64,000 nt of DNA from Molossus alvarezi (GCA_037176705.1 JBAWUJ010000051.1:868001-932000), one strand, 5' to 3'. Counted from the first letter of the stretch, positions 34,142 through 47,109 are shown. Numbers and translations are program-made. The notes: generated by a model from the sequence alone, not told the origin.

Positions 34142-34707
34142 AAGCACTTACCTTGTTCATGGACTGGAATAATTAACATCATTAAAATGACCATGCTACT
34201 CAAAGCAATTTGTAGATTCAATGCAATCCTCATGAAAATACAAAAGGCATACTTCACAGAATTAGAACAAATACTTCAAAAGGCCATATAGAACCAAAAA
34301 AGACCCCAGATAGCCTCAGCATTCTTGAGAAAGAAGAACAAAGTTGGAAGGATTACATTACCAATTTCAGGTTATACTACAAAGCCACTGTAATCAATAC
34401 AGCCTGGTACTGGCAAAAGAACAGGCATAAAGACCAGTGGAACAGAACAGAGAACCCAGGAATGGACCCAAGGCAATATGCTCAATTAATATTTGACAAA
34501 GGTGGCAAGAGCATACAGTGGAGTAAAGACAGACTCTTTAATAAATGGTGCTGGGAAAATTGGACAGCTACATGCAAATAAATGAAACTAGACCGTCAAC
34601 TTACACCATACACAAGAATAAATTCAAAATGGATAAAAGACTTAAACGTGACTCAAAAATCCAGAAAAATCCTACAAGAAACTGTAGGTAACAAAATTGT
34701 AGACATC

Positions 34708-34961
34708 GCCCTGGCCTGTTTGGCTCAGCGGTTAGAGCGTTGGCCTGCGGTCCGGAGAGACCCGGGTTCGGTTCCCGCTAGGGGCATGTACTTCGGTTGT
34801 AGTTTGTCCCCGGCCCTGGTTGGTCGTGCGGGTGGCAGCCACTCGATGTGTCCCTTCACGTCGATGTTTCTCACTCTCTCTCCCTTCCTCTCTCTCCCTC
34901 CCACTCTATCTGTACAAAAAATGGAAAAATGTCCTTGGGTGAGGATATAAAAAAAAAAAAA
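34708..34961 (+). mobile_element. VES-type SINE, young, private to copy 2
   Basis: A complete VES SINE with head gccctggcctgtttggctca, intact A and B boxes, CT-rich stretch and A tail. It has a perfect 15-bp duplication aaaattgtagacatc at 34693-34707 and 34962-34976. It lies in the ORF2 C-terminal part of the P-type L1. Confidence 0.97.
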
Positions 34962-35283
34962 AAAATTGTAGACATCATACTCAGCAGAATTTTCACTGAT
35001 ACATCACCTAAGGCAACAGAAACAAAGGAGAAAATGAACACATGGGACTACATCAATGTCAAAAGCTTCCGCATAGCAAAAGATACAATCATCAAAATGG
35101 AAAGGCAACCTACTGTATTGGATGGCATAATTGCCAATGATATATCAGATAAGGGTTTAATTTCCAATATACAGAGAGTGCGCATACAACTCAACAAAAA
35201 GAAGACAAAGAACCAATCTGTAACAAAAATATATAACTTAATCAAATTAATGAAAAAAGTAAAATAAAACAAAAAGTAAAAAA

Positions 35284-35460
35284 GACTACAATGCAACTTC
35301 TGGTTGAGATAGATCATAAGCTGGTACATAGATGATCAATAGATAATAGATAATAGATTGAAGATAGATGGATAGATGAACACAAGATAAATGGATGGGG
35401 AGATGGAAGATAGATGATAGATAGCTAGTTACAGATAGACTATGTAAATACAGATGTGGA
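35284..35460. repeat. GATA-rich segment, copy 2
   Basis: The paralogue of 17187-17345: the same cttctggttgagatagatca start and the same order of GATA-type repeats, with length changes in the arrays. No coding capacity. Confidence 0.8.
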
Positions 35461-35618
35461 TTTAACAACAAAATTTTAGACATCATACACCACAGAATTT
35501 TCACTGATACAACACCTAAGGCAACAGACACATACACAGCAAAATGAAAAACAAAAAATGAACACGTAGAACTGCATCAAACTGAAAAGCTTCTGCACAG
35601 CAAAAGAAACGACCATCA
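35461..35618 (+). mobile_element. L1 ORF2 3' piece, copy 2, left half of a split element
   Basis: ORF2 C-terminal codons that end at the target of the full-length L1 inserted at 35619. The element resumes at 41445 and runs to 42403. The same segment in copy 1 (within 17963-19700) is uninterrupted. Confidence 0.85.
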
Positions 35619-36438
35619 GTGAAAAAAATGGCGGTGGAGTGAACGGAAGCTACACAGACCGTCTCCCAGAACCAAACTGGAATTACAACTATAACACAGA
35701 CAAATCGACAGGAAAAAGCAACAGAAAAGCAGCCTGGAGGACCATACAACGAGGAACACTGACTCGATCTCGGTAAGCTTGCGAAGGCGCGAGACGGGGG
35801 CTGGGAACCCACGGTTGGCAGCTCTGCAGCGGCCTCAGCTGGGAGCAGCGCCCTCGGGTTACACTCCCAGGCAGCTCCACAGCGCAGAGCCAAGACAGAG
35901 GCTGAAACAGCCACAGCCACTCACCTTGGGCTCCAGCAGAGGGTGGGCAGACTGGACTGGAGCTGTGTCGGGACACTCGGGATCTGGAGGACACTCAGAG
36001 CTTTGGCTGAGTGCAGCCACTCAGGACGGTGGCCACATTGCTCCTTCCCAGGGCTCTGAGAGAGGCAGCAGCCCCTCCCTCGGAGATCCAACCCCACCCT
36101 GTGGGCCATTGAAGTGCTAATTGAGGCTTACTAAGACCAGCATCTGCCCCACCCTCGGGAAATCCCCTTGTGCTAAGCACCTGAGGGAGCTTTTCAATCA
36201 ACTGACAACCCAAAACTCATCAAGTAACCTAGACTGCTAGCCTCCAGGCAAAAAGCTAGAGGATAACAGTACCCTTCCTGGGCAGGCGACTTTAACCAGG
36301 AAAGTAAGACTTGACAGTGGTGTTCAACGTGGGTCCTCCCTCACTCATCTAAACACAGGAGAGGGAGCCACAAACAGCAGAACACCAACACCCACAGGGA
36401 AAATTTGACAGGCTTCAAAGCCCACACTGATAGCCAAA

Positions 36439-37320
36439 ATGGTGAAACACAGAAACAGATGCCAAATGAAAAAACAAGAGACCTCCACCGAAGATGAGAT
36501 CAATGTGGAGCAATTAGGCATGTTAACAGAGCTAGAATTCAGAGCCATGATCTTGAGGAAGCTGAACAGCATGAGTAAGGACATAGAGACACTGAAAATA
36601 AGCCATTTGGAAATTAAAAATCAACAAGAAGAGATAAAAAATGATATATCAGAATTGAAAAACACATTGGAAGGTTTAAAAAGCAGAGTAGAGGAAGCTG
36701 AGGACCGGATCAGTGAATTAGAAGACAGGGAAGAAAAAATCTACCAATCAGAAAAACAAAAGGAAAAAACTATTACAAAACAGGAAGACAGCTTAACAGA
36801 ACTATGGGACAACTGGAAACATAATAATATTCGCATCATAGGACTCCCCGAAGAAGAAGAAAAGGAGCAAGGGATAGAGAATATATTCAAAAAAATAGTG
36901 AGAGAAAACTTCCCTAATTTGGTGAAGGAAGAAGGCATTCAAGTTCAAGAAGCATAGAGAGTCCCAAGTAAGAAGAACCCAAACAGGCCCACATCAAGAC
37001 ACATAGTAATTAAAATGCCACAAATTAAAGACAAAGAGAGAATCCTAAAAGCAGCAAGAGATATGCAACAGGTTACCTACAAAGGGAACCCCATAAGGCT
37101 CTCAGCTGACTTCTCAGAAGAAACACTACAGGCCAGAAGGGAATGGCATGAAGTAATCAAAGTCATGAAAAACAAGAATCTGAATCCAAGACTACTCTAC
37201 TAAGCAAGGCTATCATTCAAAATAGAAGATCAAATAAAGAGCTTCCCAAACAAAAAATGGCTAAGGGAATACATTAGCACCAAACCAGCACTGCAAGCAA
37301 TGTTAAAAGGACTGCTGTAA
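36439..37320 (+). pseudogene. L1 ORF1 of the full-length copy (two in-frame stops)
   Basis: Start ATGGTGAAACAC; reading frame 293 codons to TAA at 37318-37320. Residues ~30-115 form a coiled coil (heptads such as VEEAEDRISELEDREEKI), the trimer stalk of ORF1p. Next come the RNA-recognition domain (NNIRIIGLPEEEEKEQGIEN) and the C-terminal domain (YKGNPIRLSADFSEETLQAR). Two stops interrupt it: TAG at 36955-36957 where relatives have CAG, and TAA at 37201-37203. No frameshift is seen, so it was intact until recently. The product would bind L1 RNA as a trimer in cytoplasmic particles. Confidence 0.93.
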
Positions 37321-37365
37321 TTAGCAGTAGAAATGGGAAGAAAAATAGAACCACACTAAACAAAA

Positions 37366-40300
37366 AAGGCAATAAATAAGTACATATCAATAATCACCTT
37401 AAACGTAAATGGACTGAATGCTCCCATAAAAAGACACAGAGTAGCTGATTGGATAAGAAAGCATGACTCATCTATATGTTGTTTACAGGAGACCCACCTC
37501 TCAACAAAAGACTCACATAGTTTGAAAGTGAAGGGATGTAAAAAAATTTTCCAAGCAAATGGAAAGCAAAAAAAAGCTGGGGTAGCAATTCTCATATCTG
37601 ATAAAATAGATTTCAAAATGAAGACTATAAATAGAGACAAAGATGGCCACTACATAATATTGAAAGGATCTATCCAACAGGAAGATATAACCTTGATAAA
37701 CATATATGCACCCAATATAGGAGCACCAAAATATATTAAAAATCTTCTGAAGGACTTCCAAGGAGAAATCGACAACAATACAATCATAGCAGGGGACTTC
37801 GACACCCCGTTGACAGCACTGGATAGATCCTCTAGGCAAAAAATTAGCAAGAAAACAGAGACTCTACATGAAGCACTACACCAAATGGATTTAATAGATA
37901 TCTACAGAGAATTACACCCCAAAACTACAGAATACACATTCTTCTCAAGTGCACATGGGACATTCTGAAAGATAGACCACATGATAGGACACAAACTAAA
38001 TCTCTACAAGTTCAAGAAGATTGAAATCATATCAAGCATCTTCTCAGATCACAATGGCATGAAACTAGGAATCAATTGCTACAAGAATATGCAAAGACAT
38101 TTCAACACATGGAAGGTAAATAGCATGTTATTAAACAATGAATGGGTCACCGAGGAGATCAAGGAAGAAATTAAAAACTTCCTGGAAACCAATGAAAATG
38201 AACACACAACAACACAAAATCTATGGGATGCAGCAAAAGCAGTTCTGAGAGGGAAGTTCATAGCACTACAGGCCTACCTAAAAAACAAGAAAAATTTCTA
38301 ATTGAATGTCTAACCTCACAACTTAAAGAATTAGAAAGCAAAGAAAAAGAAAATCCCACAGAAAGTAGAAGGAAATAGTAAAGATCAGAGCAGAAATAAA
38401 TGACATAGAGACCAAAAAAAACAATTCAAAGGATCAATGAAACAAAGAGCTGGTTTTTCAAAAAGATAAACAAGATTGATGGACCCTTAGCTAGAATCAC
38501 CAAGAAACAAAGAGAGCGAACCCAAATACACAAAATCAGAAATGAAAGAGGAGAAATAACAACCAACAGCATGGAAATACAAAAGATCATTAACAACTAC
38601 TATGAACAACTATATGGCAACAAATTCGACAATCTAAGCGAAATGGATGAATTTCTAAGAACACACAGTCTCCCAAAACTATTCCCAAAAGAGATAGAAA
38701 ACTTGAACAGACCAATAACAACTAAGGAAATTGAAGAGGTAATCAAGACTCTCCCAGCAAACAAAAGCCCAGGCCCAGATGGCTTCACGGGGGACTTTTA
38801 CCGAACATTCCAAAAAGAACTAACACCCATTCTCCTCAAACTATTTCAAAAAATTCAAGAAGAAGGAAGACTTCCAAACACGTTCTATGAGGCCAGCATA
38901 ATTCTAATTCCAAAACCAGAAAAAGACACTACGAAGAAAGAAAACTACAGGCCAATATTTCTGATGAACATAGACGCCAAAATCCTGAACAAAATATTAG
39001 CAAATTGGATCCAGAAATACATCAAAAAAATTATTCCCCATGACCAAGTGGGATTCATCCCAGGGATGCAAGGCTGGTACAATATCCACAAATCAATAAA
39101 CGTGATACACCACATAAACAAAATGAAGAATAAAAACCACATGATCATATCAATAGATGCTGAAAAAGCATTCGACAAAATCCAGCATCCATTTCTGATA
39201 AAAACGCTTAGCAATGTAGGAATAGAAGGATCATATCTCGACATAATAAAGGCCATATATGAAAGACCTACAGCCAACATCACACTCAATGGACAGAAAC
39301 TAAAAACATTTCCATTAAGAACAGGAACAAGGCAGGAATGTCCAATTTCACCACTCTTATTTAACATTGTACTGGAAGTCTTAGCCACAGCAATCAGACA
39401 TGAAGAAAACATGAAAGGGATCCAAATTGGAAAGGAGGAAGTGAAACTGTCATTATTTGCAGATGACATGATATTATACTTAGAAAACCCTAAAGACTCC
39501 ATCAAAAATCTACCAGACTTAATAACTGAATTTGGCAAAGTAGCAGGATACAAAATTAATGTCAAGTAATCGACGGCATTCTTGTACACCAATGATGAAC
39601 TCACAGAAAGAGAAACTGAAAAAACAATCCCATTTACCATCGTGCCAAAAATATTACAATACCTAGGAATAAACTTAAAACAAAGAAGTAAAGGACCTAT
39701 TTTTAGAAAACTACAGGTCATTGAAAAAAGAAATAGAGGAAGATATAAAAAAGTGGAAGCACATACCCTGTTCATGAATTAACATCATTAAAATGTCCAT
39801 ACTACCCAAAGCAATCTGTAGATTCAATGCAATCCCCATCAAAATACCAACGACATATTTCATAGAACTAGAACAAATACTTCAAAAGTTCATATGGAAC
39901 CATAAAGACCTTGAATAGCCACAGCAATCTTGAAAAAAAAGAACAAAGTAGGTGGGATCACAATGCCAGATATCAGGTTATACTACAAAGTGACTGTAAC
40001 CAAAACAGCCTGGTGCTGGCACAACAACAGGCATATAGACCAGTGGAACAGAACTGAAAACCCAGAAATTGACCCAAGGCAATACGCTCAACTAATATTT
40101 GACAAAGGTGGCAACAGCATACAGTGGAGTAAAGACAGACTCTTTAATAAATGGTGTTGGGAAAACTGGACAGCTACATGCAGAAAAAGGAAATTAGACC
40201 ATCAACTTACATCCTACACAAGAATAAACTCAAAATGGATATGACTTAAATGTGACTCATGAATCCATAAAAATCGTAGCAGAAACTGTACGCAAGCAAT

Positions 40301-41174
40301 AAATTTCAGACATCATACACAGCATAATTTTCACTGACACATCACCTAAGGCAACAGAAATAAAGGAGAATATGAACACATGGGACTACATTAAACTGAA
40401 AGTTTCTGCACAGCAAAAGAAACAATCATCAAAATGGAACGGCAACCCACTGTATGGGAGAACATCATTGCCAATGATGTATCAGATAAGGGGTTAATTT
40501 CCAATATATATAGAGTGCTCCTACAACTCAAGAAAAGGAAGACAAAGAACCCAATTAAAAAATGGGCAGAGGAGCTGAATAGACACCTCTCCAAACAGGA
40601 CATACAAATGGCCAAAAGACATATGCAGAAATGCTCAACATCACTAATCATCAGAGAGATGCAAATTAAAACAACAATGAGGTATCACCTCACACCTGTC
40701 AGAATGGCCGCCATCAACAAATCATCAAACAACAGTGTTGGCGAGGGTGTGGAGAAAAGGGGACTCTAATACACTGCTGGTTGGAATGCAGACTGGTGCA
40801 GCCACTATGGAAAACAATATGGTGCTACCTCAAAAAATTAAAAGTTGAACTTCCATTTGACCCAGTGATCCCACTGCTGGGAATATACCCTAAGAAGCCT
40901 GAAACACCAATCAGGAAGAATATATGTAGGCCCATGTTCATAGCAGCACTATTTACAATAGCTAAGATCTGGAAACAGCCCAAGTGTCCACCAGTAGACG
41001 AATGGATAAAAAAGCTGTGGTACATACACAATGGAGTACTATGCAGCGGTAAGAAAGAAAGATCTCTTATCCTTTGAGACGACATGGAGGGACCTGGAAA
41101 GTATTATCCTAAGTGAAAGAAGTCAAGCAGAAAAAGACAAATACCACATGATCTCACTTATATATGGAATATAA
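37366..41174 (+). pseudogene. L1 ORF2 of the full-length copy (start lost, several breaks)
   Basis: By comparison with 54976 the start codon lies at 37366-37368 and reads AAG instead of ATG. Length to TAA at 41172-41174 is 3.8 kb, the normal size. Endonuclease motifs are visible in 37522-38301: NIYAPNIGAPKYIK, a GDFDTPL variant of GDFNTP, and SDHNG. A stop (TGA at 37966) and frameshifts around 38300-38570 follow. The RT is open for 332 codons at 38571-39569 with [14 protein letters not shown] and [11 protein letters not shown], both catalytic aspartates kept; it ends at a TAA. A deletion follows near 39775, then the C-terminal part. It is not active. Confidence 0.93.
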
Positions 41175-41444
41175 TGAACATAACAGTCTGAGGAATACAG
41201 TAGACCCAGAAACATGGAAGTAGGGCACAGACTGACATCCCTCAGAAGAGGGGATGGGGGGTGGGAAGAGATAAACCACAGAACTTATATGCATGTATGC
41301 ATGACCAATGGACATGGACAACTAAGCCGGGGAAGGGGCGGCGGTGGGGTGGGGTGAGGGGTGCCAATGGGGTAAAAAGGTAAAATATCTGTAACAAAAA
41401 AATACATAAAAAATTCATAAAAAAGAAATGTACAAAAAAAAAAA

Positions 41445-42403
41445 AAAAGAAACAACCATCAAAACAGACAGGGATCTTACTATCTGGAAGACCATAATCC
41501 CCAATGATGCATGAGATAAGGGTTAATTTCCAAAATATATAGAGTGGTAATAAAACTCACAATATGAAGACATAGAACCCAATTAAGAAATGGGCAGAGG
41601 AACTAAATAGATACCTCTCCCACCAGGAAATACAAATGGCTAAGAGACATATGAAGAAATGCTCAAAATCACTAATCATCACAGAGATGCAAATTAAAAC
41701 AACAATGAAATATCATCTCACACCTGACAGAATGGCCACCATCAACAAATCATCAAACAACAATTTTTTGAGAGGGTGTGGAGAAAGGGGACTCCAGTAC
41801 ACTGCTGGTGGGAATGCAGACTGGTGCAGCCACTATAAAAAACACGATGGTGTAACCTCAAAAAATTAAGAATGGCACTTCCACTTGATCAAGTGATCCC
41901 AATTCTTGAAATATACCTTAAGAAGCCTAAAACACCAATCAGAAAGAATATATGTACCCCCTGGTTTTAGCAGCACTATTTACAATAGCTAAGATGTGGA
42001 CACAGCCCAAGTGTCCATCAGTAGACGAATGGATAAAAAAGTTGTGGTACATATACACAATGGAGTACTATGCAGCTGTAAGAAAGAAAGATCTCTTATC
42101 CTTTGTGACGATACGGAGGGACCTGGAAAGTATTATCCTAAGTGAAACAAGCCAAACAGAGAAAGAAAAGTATCATATGACTTCGCTTATCTGTGGAATA
42201 TGATGAAGGTAATAATCTGAGGAATGGGGTAGTCCCAAAAATGTAGAAGTGGTGTACAGACTGACAATCCCCAGAAGAGGGGTTAGTGAGGGAGAGATAA
42301 ACCACAGAACTTACATGCATGTATGCATGAACAATGGACATGGACAAAAAAGCTGGAAACGGCAGGGATGGAGGGGGAGGGAAAGGAGAAAAATCCGCAA
42401 CAT
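41445..42403 (+). mobile_element. L1 ORF2 3' piece, copy 2, right half
   Basis: Resumes the element at 35461-35618 after the full-length insertion: ORF2 C-terminal end (best open piece 41636-41869 and 41952-42203), 3' UTR and an AATA-rich tail. It corresponds to 18680-19700 of copy 1. Confidence 0.88.
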
Positions 42404-42665
42404 GAATAAATAAATAAATAAATAATACAATAAATAAATAAATAAATATATTGATATAATTATAGATGATATAACTATAGATGATATAGATAGATTAGAT
42501 ATAGATATAGGTGCATATAGATGATATAGTTATAGAATAGATAGATATAGATATGGATATGGATATAGATATAGATATAGATATAGATATCGATTGATAT
42601 AGATATAGATATAGATTAGATATATAGATATAGATATATAGATATAGATATAGATATAGATAGAT
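42404..42665. repeat. AATA and GATATA simple repeats, copy 2
   Basis: (AATA)n at about 42404-42450, then degenerate GATATA/TAGATA units. The paralogue of 19701-19925. Unit order and number differ between copies. Confidence 0.9.
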
Positions 42666-42861
42666 ATGGGGTGTTTCAGATCAGGACCAATGTGTCCAGA
42701 AATGTGGATTTTGAGTTCTTTTTACCCTGACTCCTCATGTGTCTTCTTTCAGGGACTCAGTTTCCTATTTGTGAATTTCTTTATTTGAGATTTCATGAAG
42801 AGGTTGAAGAAATCATATGTATTTATATTTAGTGATTCAGTATTATTAACAACATATAAGA
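42666..42861. repeat. low-copy spacer, copy 2
   Basis: The paralogue of 19926-20140, recognised by the phrase tatggggtgtttcagatcag and the conserved gaggttgaagaaatcatatg stretch. Confidence 0.7.
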
Positions 42862-43191
42862 AGGAAAAATGGAAGTGGAGTAAATGGAAACTACACAATC
42901 CTCCTCCCACAACCAAACTGAAACTACAACAAAAATAAAAACACAACATTGGGAAAAACAAACTTCAAACAGCTGAGAGAACCTGTATAACCAGGGACAG
43001 AAAGAGGGTGCCAAATTGAGCCTGGTAGAAACTGTCGAGGTGTGACAGAGCAGGCTGGGGGCCCACAAACAATAGCTGAAGGCTGCTTTAGCTGAGAAGG
43101 CAGGTGTTTAAAATAGCACAAAATCAAGTACATTTACTTACCTTGGGCTGCAGTAGAGGGAGGGTTGACTGCATTTAAAATGTGACAAGAG

Positions 43192-43436
43192 CCCTGGCCA
43201 GTTTGGCTCAGCGGTTAGAGCGTCGGCCTGCGGTCTGGAGAGACCCGGGTTCGGTTCCCGCTAAGGGCACGACTTCGGTTGCAGTTTGTCCCCGGACCTG
43301 GTTGATCATGCAGGTGGCAGCCACTCGATGTGTCCCTTCACGTTGATGTTTCTCTCTCTCTCTCCCTCCCACTCTATCTGTATAAAAAAATGGAAAAATG
43401 TCCTAGGGTGAGGATAAAAAAAAAAAAAAAAAAAAA
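43192..43436 (+). mobile_element. VES-type SINE, private to copy 2
   Basis: Complete head, A and B boxes, CT tract and A tail. The 10-bp duplication gtgacaagag is present at 43182-43191 and 43437-43446. Copy 1 (about 20470) and copy 3 have empty sites in the same 5' UTR. Confidence 0.95.
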
Positions 43437-43948
43437 GTGACAAGAGAGTCCAGGACTCTTGGTTCAGAAAACAGCTGGAGGGAAGGAGACTGGGAGATTT
43501 GTGTTGTTATCAATCCCTCATAGAACAGTACCCACCTTATTCAAGAAGCTGCTTCTCAGAGCCTTGGGGGAAGAAATGACCCCTCCCTCAGGAATTCAAC
43601 ACCACCAGGCTGACCTAAAATGCAAATCGAGTCCCATAGTGTTTGACAGAAAGCAAGTGTCCCACCCTCTGGAAATCCGCTGAAACCTAAGAAATTTTTC
43701 ATACATTTGAGGGCTATAAATCGAGATTCATCAAGTATATGAGATGAATGGTGGCCAGGAAAATGCTAGAGGATAAATGAACATTTTCTTGGCCTTCCAA
43801 ACTACCAAGAAGAATAATCCTTGAGAGTACTGTTTAGCATGGGTTCATTCACACTGATCCTGACCCAGTAAAGGAAGCCACAACCAGAAAAACACCAACA
43901 CCCACAGGAAAAATTTGGCAGGCTCTGAAACCCACTGAGACAGCCACA

Positions 43949-44834
43949 ATGGTGAAACAAAAGTACAAGTCCCAAATGAAAGAACAAGATATTCTACAGG
44001 AGAAGAGAATTATGAAATGGATTTAGACAAGATATCAAGCTAGGATTAGGAGTAATACTATGAGGAAGCTCAACAACATAAGTAAAGAGCTCAACAGCAT
44101 GAGTGGAGGTAAAGAAAAATTGAAAATTAACAAACTGTAAACAAATAATAAAATAGCAGATATACACAACACATTGGAAGGAATAAACAGCAGGTAAGAG
44201 AAAGACAAAGATTAAATCAGTGATTTAGAAGACAGGGTAGAAAATATCACCCAATAAGAAAACCAATAATAATAAAAAAAAAAACAATTAAAAAACAGAA
44301 AGACAGCCTAAGAGAACTGTGGGACACCATGAAACACACTAACACACACATCATAGAAGTTCCAGGAAAAGAAGTAATTGAGCAAGGGATAAAGAATATA
44401 TTTGAAGAAATCTTGTCAGAAAACACTCATACTTGGTGAAAGAGAATGTCATATACCTTCAAGAAGCACAAAAAGCTAAAGCTCTGAAGAATTCAATAAC
44501 ACCCTCATCGAGACACATAATAATTAAAAGGCCAAAATTAAAGACAGAAAGAGAATATAAAATGCAGCAAGAGATAAGCAACAGATTATCCACAAAGAAA
44601 TCCACATAACCTTATTAGCTGAATGCTCAACAAAAACACTACTGGACAGAGGAGAAAGTCATGAAGAGATCAAGGTAAGGAAAAACAAGGATCTGAATCC
44701 AAGGCTACTCTATCCAGCAAGGCTATCATTGAAAATAGAAGGTGAAATAAAGGAAGAGCTTCCCAGACAAAAAGGCTAATAGAATATGTCAGCAACAACC
44801 AGCTCTCTAAGAAATGTGAAAAGGGGTGCTATAA
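43949..44834 (+). pseudogene. L1 ORF1, S type, copy 2
   Basis: Starts at ATGGTGAAACAAAAG and would end near 44834 at a GCTATAATAA variant of the usual end. Many stops and small indels break it; the coiled-coil (44090-44250), RNA-recognition (44330-44420) and C-terminal parts are recognisable only by comparison with copy 1. Non-functional. Confidence 0.8.
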
Positions 44835-46039
44835 TAAGCAGAAGAAATGAGAAGAGAAATGTAACCATAATAAATTAAAATTGCAATAAATAAGTACATA
44901 TCAATAATTGCTTTAAACAAAAATAGATTAAACGCTACCATCAAAAGACACAGAGTAGGTGAATAGATAAGAATGTATAGCTCACATATATGTTATTTAG
45001 AAGAGACCCAACTCACAACGAAAGCCTCACATAGGTAGAAAGTAAAGAAATGGGAAACTAGAAATAAATTACAAAAAAAATACACAAAAACATTTCAACA
45101 CATAAAGACTACATAGAATGTTATTAAACAATGAAGAGGTTCACAAGGAGATCAAAAAAATAAAAAACTTGACTTCCAGTCAAGATGGCGGTGTAGGTAA
45201 ACGCGGTATCACGTCCTCCCACAACCGCATCAGAGTTACAGCTAAACTACAGAACAACCATCATTCAAAACCGCCTGAAATCAAACTGAATGGAAGTCCT
45301 ACAACTATGGAATTAAAGCATTAGCCACATCCATACTCGTAGGAGGGGTTGAGGGCCAGAGGTGCGAGGGCAGGAGGCGATACGGGCTGGTCCCACACCC
45401 ACATGTGGTGAATAAAAATCAGGAGGATACCTCAGCTGGGAAGGTATTTCCTGAGGACTGAGGGGTCCCTGTCTCACACCAGGTGCCCCGCTCAGGCTTC
45501 CAGTGCCAGGAAGAGAATCCCCATAACTTCTGGCTGGAAAAACCAGCAGGAACTGAGGCTCAGGGAAGCTGAAGCAGCTGGAGCCCCAGGCAGCTCCTTA
45601 AAGGGTCCGCACATGGACTTATGGGACTCATTCCCTCAAAGCTTGGAGGGGAGGCAGCTCGAGGGACACCAGAGATATACAGGGAAGAACTGAGCTATTT
45701 GGCACTGGAGAGGGGGCTTTCTCCAGGACAAACGTGATGTCAGAGGCCTTTGTTCCTTTGCTGAGCCCTTCCCTGGGGTGGCATACAACCACAATATCTG
45801 GGTCTCCAGCAACCTGGATCACACTAGTAACCCTGCCCTGGAGACTCCCTGAGGCCCCGCCCCACCCAACTTTCAGGCCCACCCAAGCTGTTGCCACTGG
45901 CTTAGCCATTGGATTGGCCTGTCTTGGATACTGCTTCAGGTTTTTTCTAAATTCTTTCAAACAAGCAGCACCTGGTCTCAGCTACCCCCATACCACTAGG
46001 TAAGTAATACACAGAAACAAACACAGGGAGGCAGCCAAA

Positions 46040-46646
46040 ATGAGGAAACAAAGAAACAGGTCCCAAATGAAAGAACAGAACAAAACCCCAAGAAAAGAAC
46101 TAAGTGAAATGGAGATAAGCAACCTAACAGATGCTGAGTTCAAAATACTTCTTATAAGGATACTCAATGAATTCAGTGAGGGCTTCAAGAGCATAAAAAA
46201 GAACCAGTCAGAAATTATGGATGCACAGTCAGAATTGAAGGAGGCATGAACTGAAATAAAGAATAATTTGCACAGATTCAATAGTAGAGTACATAAATCC
46301 AAGAAGCAAACCATCGATTTGGAATATAAGGAAGCAAAAAATGCCCAATCAGAACAGCAAAAAGAAAAAAAGAATCCAAAAAAAAAATGAGGAGAGGGTA
46401 AGTAGCCTCTGGGACAACTTCAAGCATGCCAACATTCACATCTTGGGGGTGCCAGAAGGAGAAGAGCGAGAACAAGAAATCGAAAACCTGCCCTGGCCGG
46501 TTTGGCTCAGCGGTTAGAGCGTCGGCCTGCGGTCCGGAGAGACCCGGGTTCGGTTCCCGCTAAGGGCACGTACCTTGGTTGCAGTTTGTCCCCGGCCCTG
46601 GTTGGTCGTGTGGGTGGCAGCCACTCGATGTGTCCCTTCACGTCGA

Positions 46647-46678
<32 letters not shown>

Positions 46679-47109
46679 CCACTCACTCTATCTGAACAAA
46701 ATATCGAAGAAAAAAAAAAGAAATCGAAAACCTGTTTGAAACAATAATGGCAGAAAACTTTCCTAACTTGGTGAAGGAAACAGACATACAAGTCAAGGAA
46801 GCACAGAGAGTCCCAAACAAGATGAACCCCAAGAGGCCCACACCAAGACACATCATCATCAAAATGCAAAAGTTTCAAGACAAAGAGAGAATCTTAAATG
46901 TAGCAAGAGAAAGGCAGCTAGTTACCTACAAGGGAGTTTCCATAAGACTGTCAGCTGATTTCTCAAAAGAAACTTTGCAGGCCAGAAGGGAGTGGCAAGA
47001 AATATTCAGAGTGAGGAAAAGCAAGAACCTACAACCAAGATTACTCTATCCTGCAAAGCTGTCATATGGAATCGATAGTCATATAGTTTCCCAGAGAAGA
47101 AAAAGTTAA
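46040..47109 (+). pseudogene. HAL1-like ORF1, broken and SINE-interrupted
   Basis: Opens at ATGAGGAAACAAAGAAAC, with a basic N-terminus and coiled-coil region (46100-46400) interrupted by a TGA at 46247 and a frameshift near 46380. A VES SINE lies at 46491-46717. The C-terminal half stays open from 46747 to 47109: NFPNLVKETDIQVKEAQRV, then the RNA-binding C-terminal domain with RLSADFSKETLQARREWQEI. The sequence is clearly different from the P- and S-type ORF1. Its product would bind RNA and be mobilised by L1; this copy is dead. Confidence 0.82.
46491..46717 (+). mobile_element. VES-type SINE inside the HAL1-like element
   Basis: Complete VES SINE with a perfect 17-bp duplication aagaaatcgaaaacctg at 46474-46490 and 46718-46734. 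It is nested inside HAL1, which is nested inside the S-type L1 of copy 2, so it is the youngest of the three layers. Confidence 0.97.

Larger units (their letters stand above)
31581..35283 (+). mobile_element. P-type L1, copy 2, internally deleted and SINE-interrupted
   Basis: 5' UTR at 31581-32404, ORF1 remnant, start of ORF2. A deletion near 33750 joins the endonuclease region to the RT ([15 protein letters not shown]), and a second deletion near 35216 joins ORF2 to the 3' UTR end. A VES SINE lies at 34708-34961. Its 3' flank (gactacaatgcaacttctgg) matches that of the L1 at 14880, while its 5' flank matches that of the L1 at 53209. That mixed pair of flanks fits a chimeric element formed by unequal recombination. 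Confidence 0.85.
35619..41444 (+). mobile_element. full-length L1 with target-site duplication, private to copy 2
   Basis: The most complete L1 of the window, 5.83 kb: 5' UTR (35619-36438), ORF1, spacer, ORF2, 3' UTR and tail. Flanks are aaaagaaacgaccatca (35602-35618) and aaaagaaacaaccatca (41445-41461), 17 bp with one mismatch. Empty sites are seen in copy 1 (about 18680) and copy 3 (about 63690). ORF1 has two stops and ORF2 a lost start plus stops and frameshifts, so it cannot move by itself. The 3' end nearly matches the truncated copy at 849-1403. Confidence 0.95.
42862..45170 (+). mobile_element. S-type L1, copy 2, first part
   Basis: 5' UTR, ORF1 remnant, start of ORF2 and the ancestral endonuclease deletion near 45052. 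A VES SINE lies in the 5' UTR at 43192-43436. At 45170 it is split by the HAL1-like insertion and continues at 47573. Confidence 0.87.

Noticed and set aside
38571..39569. Long reverse transcriptase frame as a possible viral pol gene
   Set aside because: The motif order (endonuclease of the AP type upstream, FADD box, L1 C-terminal part) and the flanking ORF1, A tail and target duplication identify L1, not a virus.
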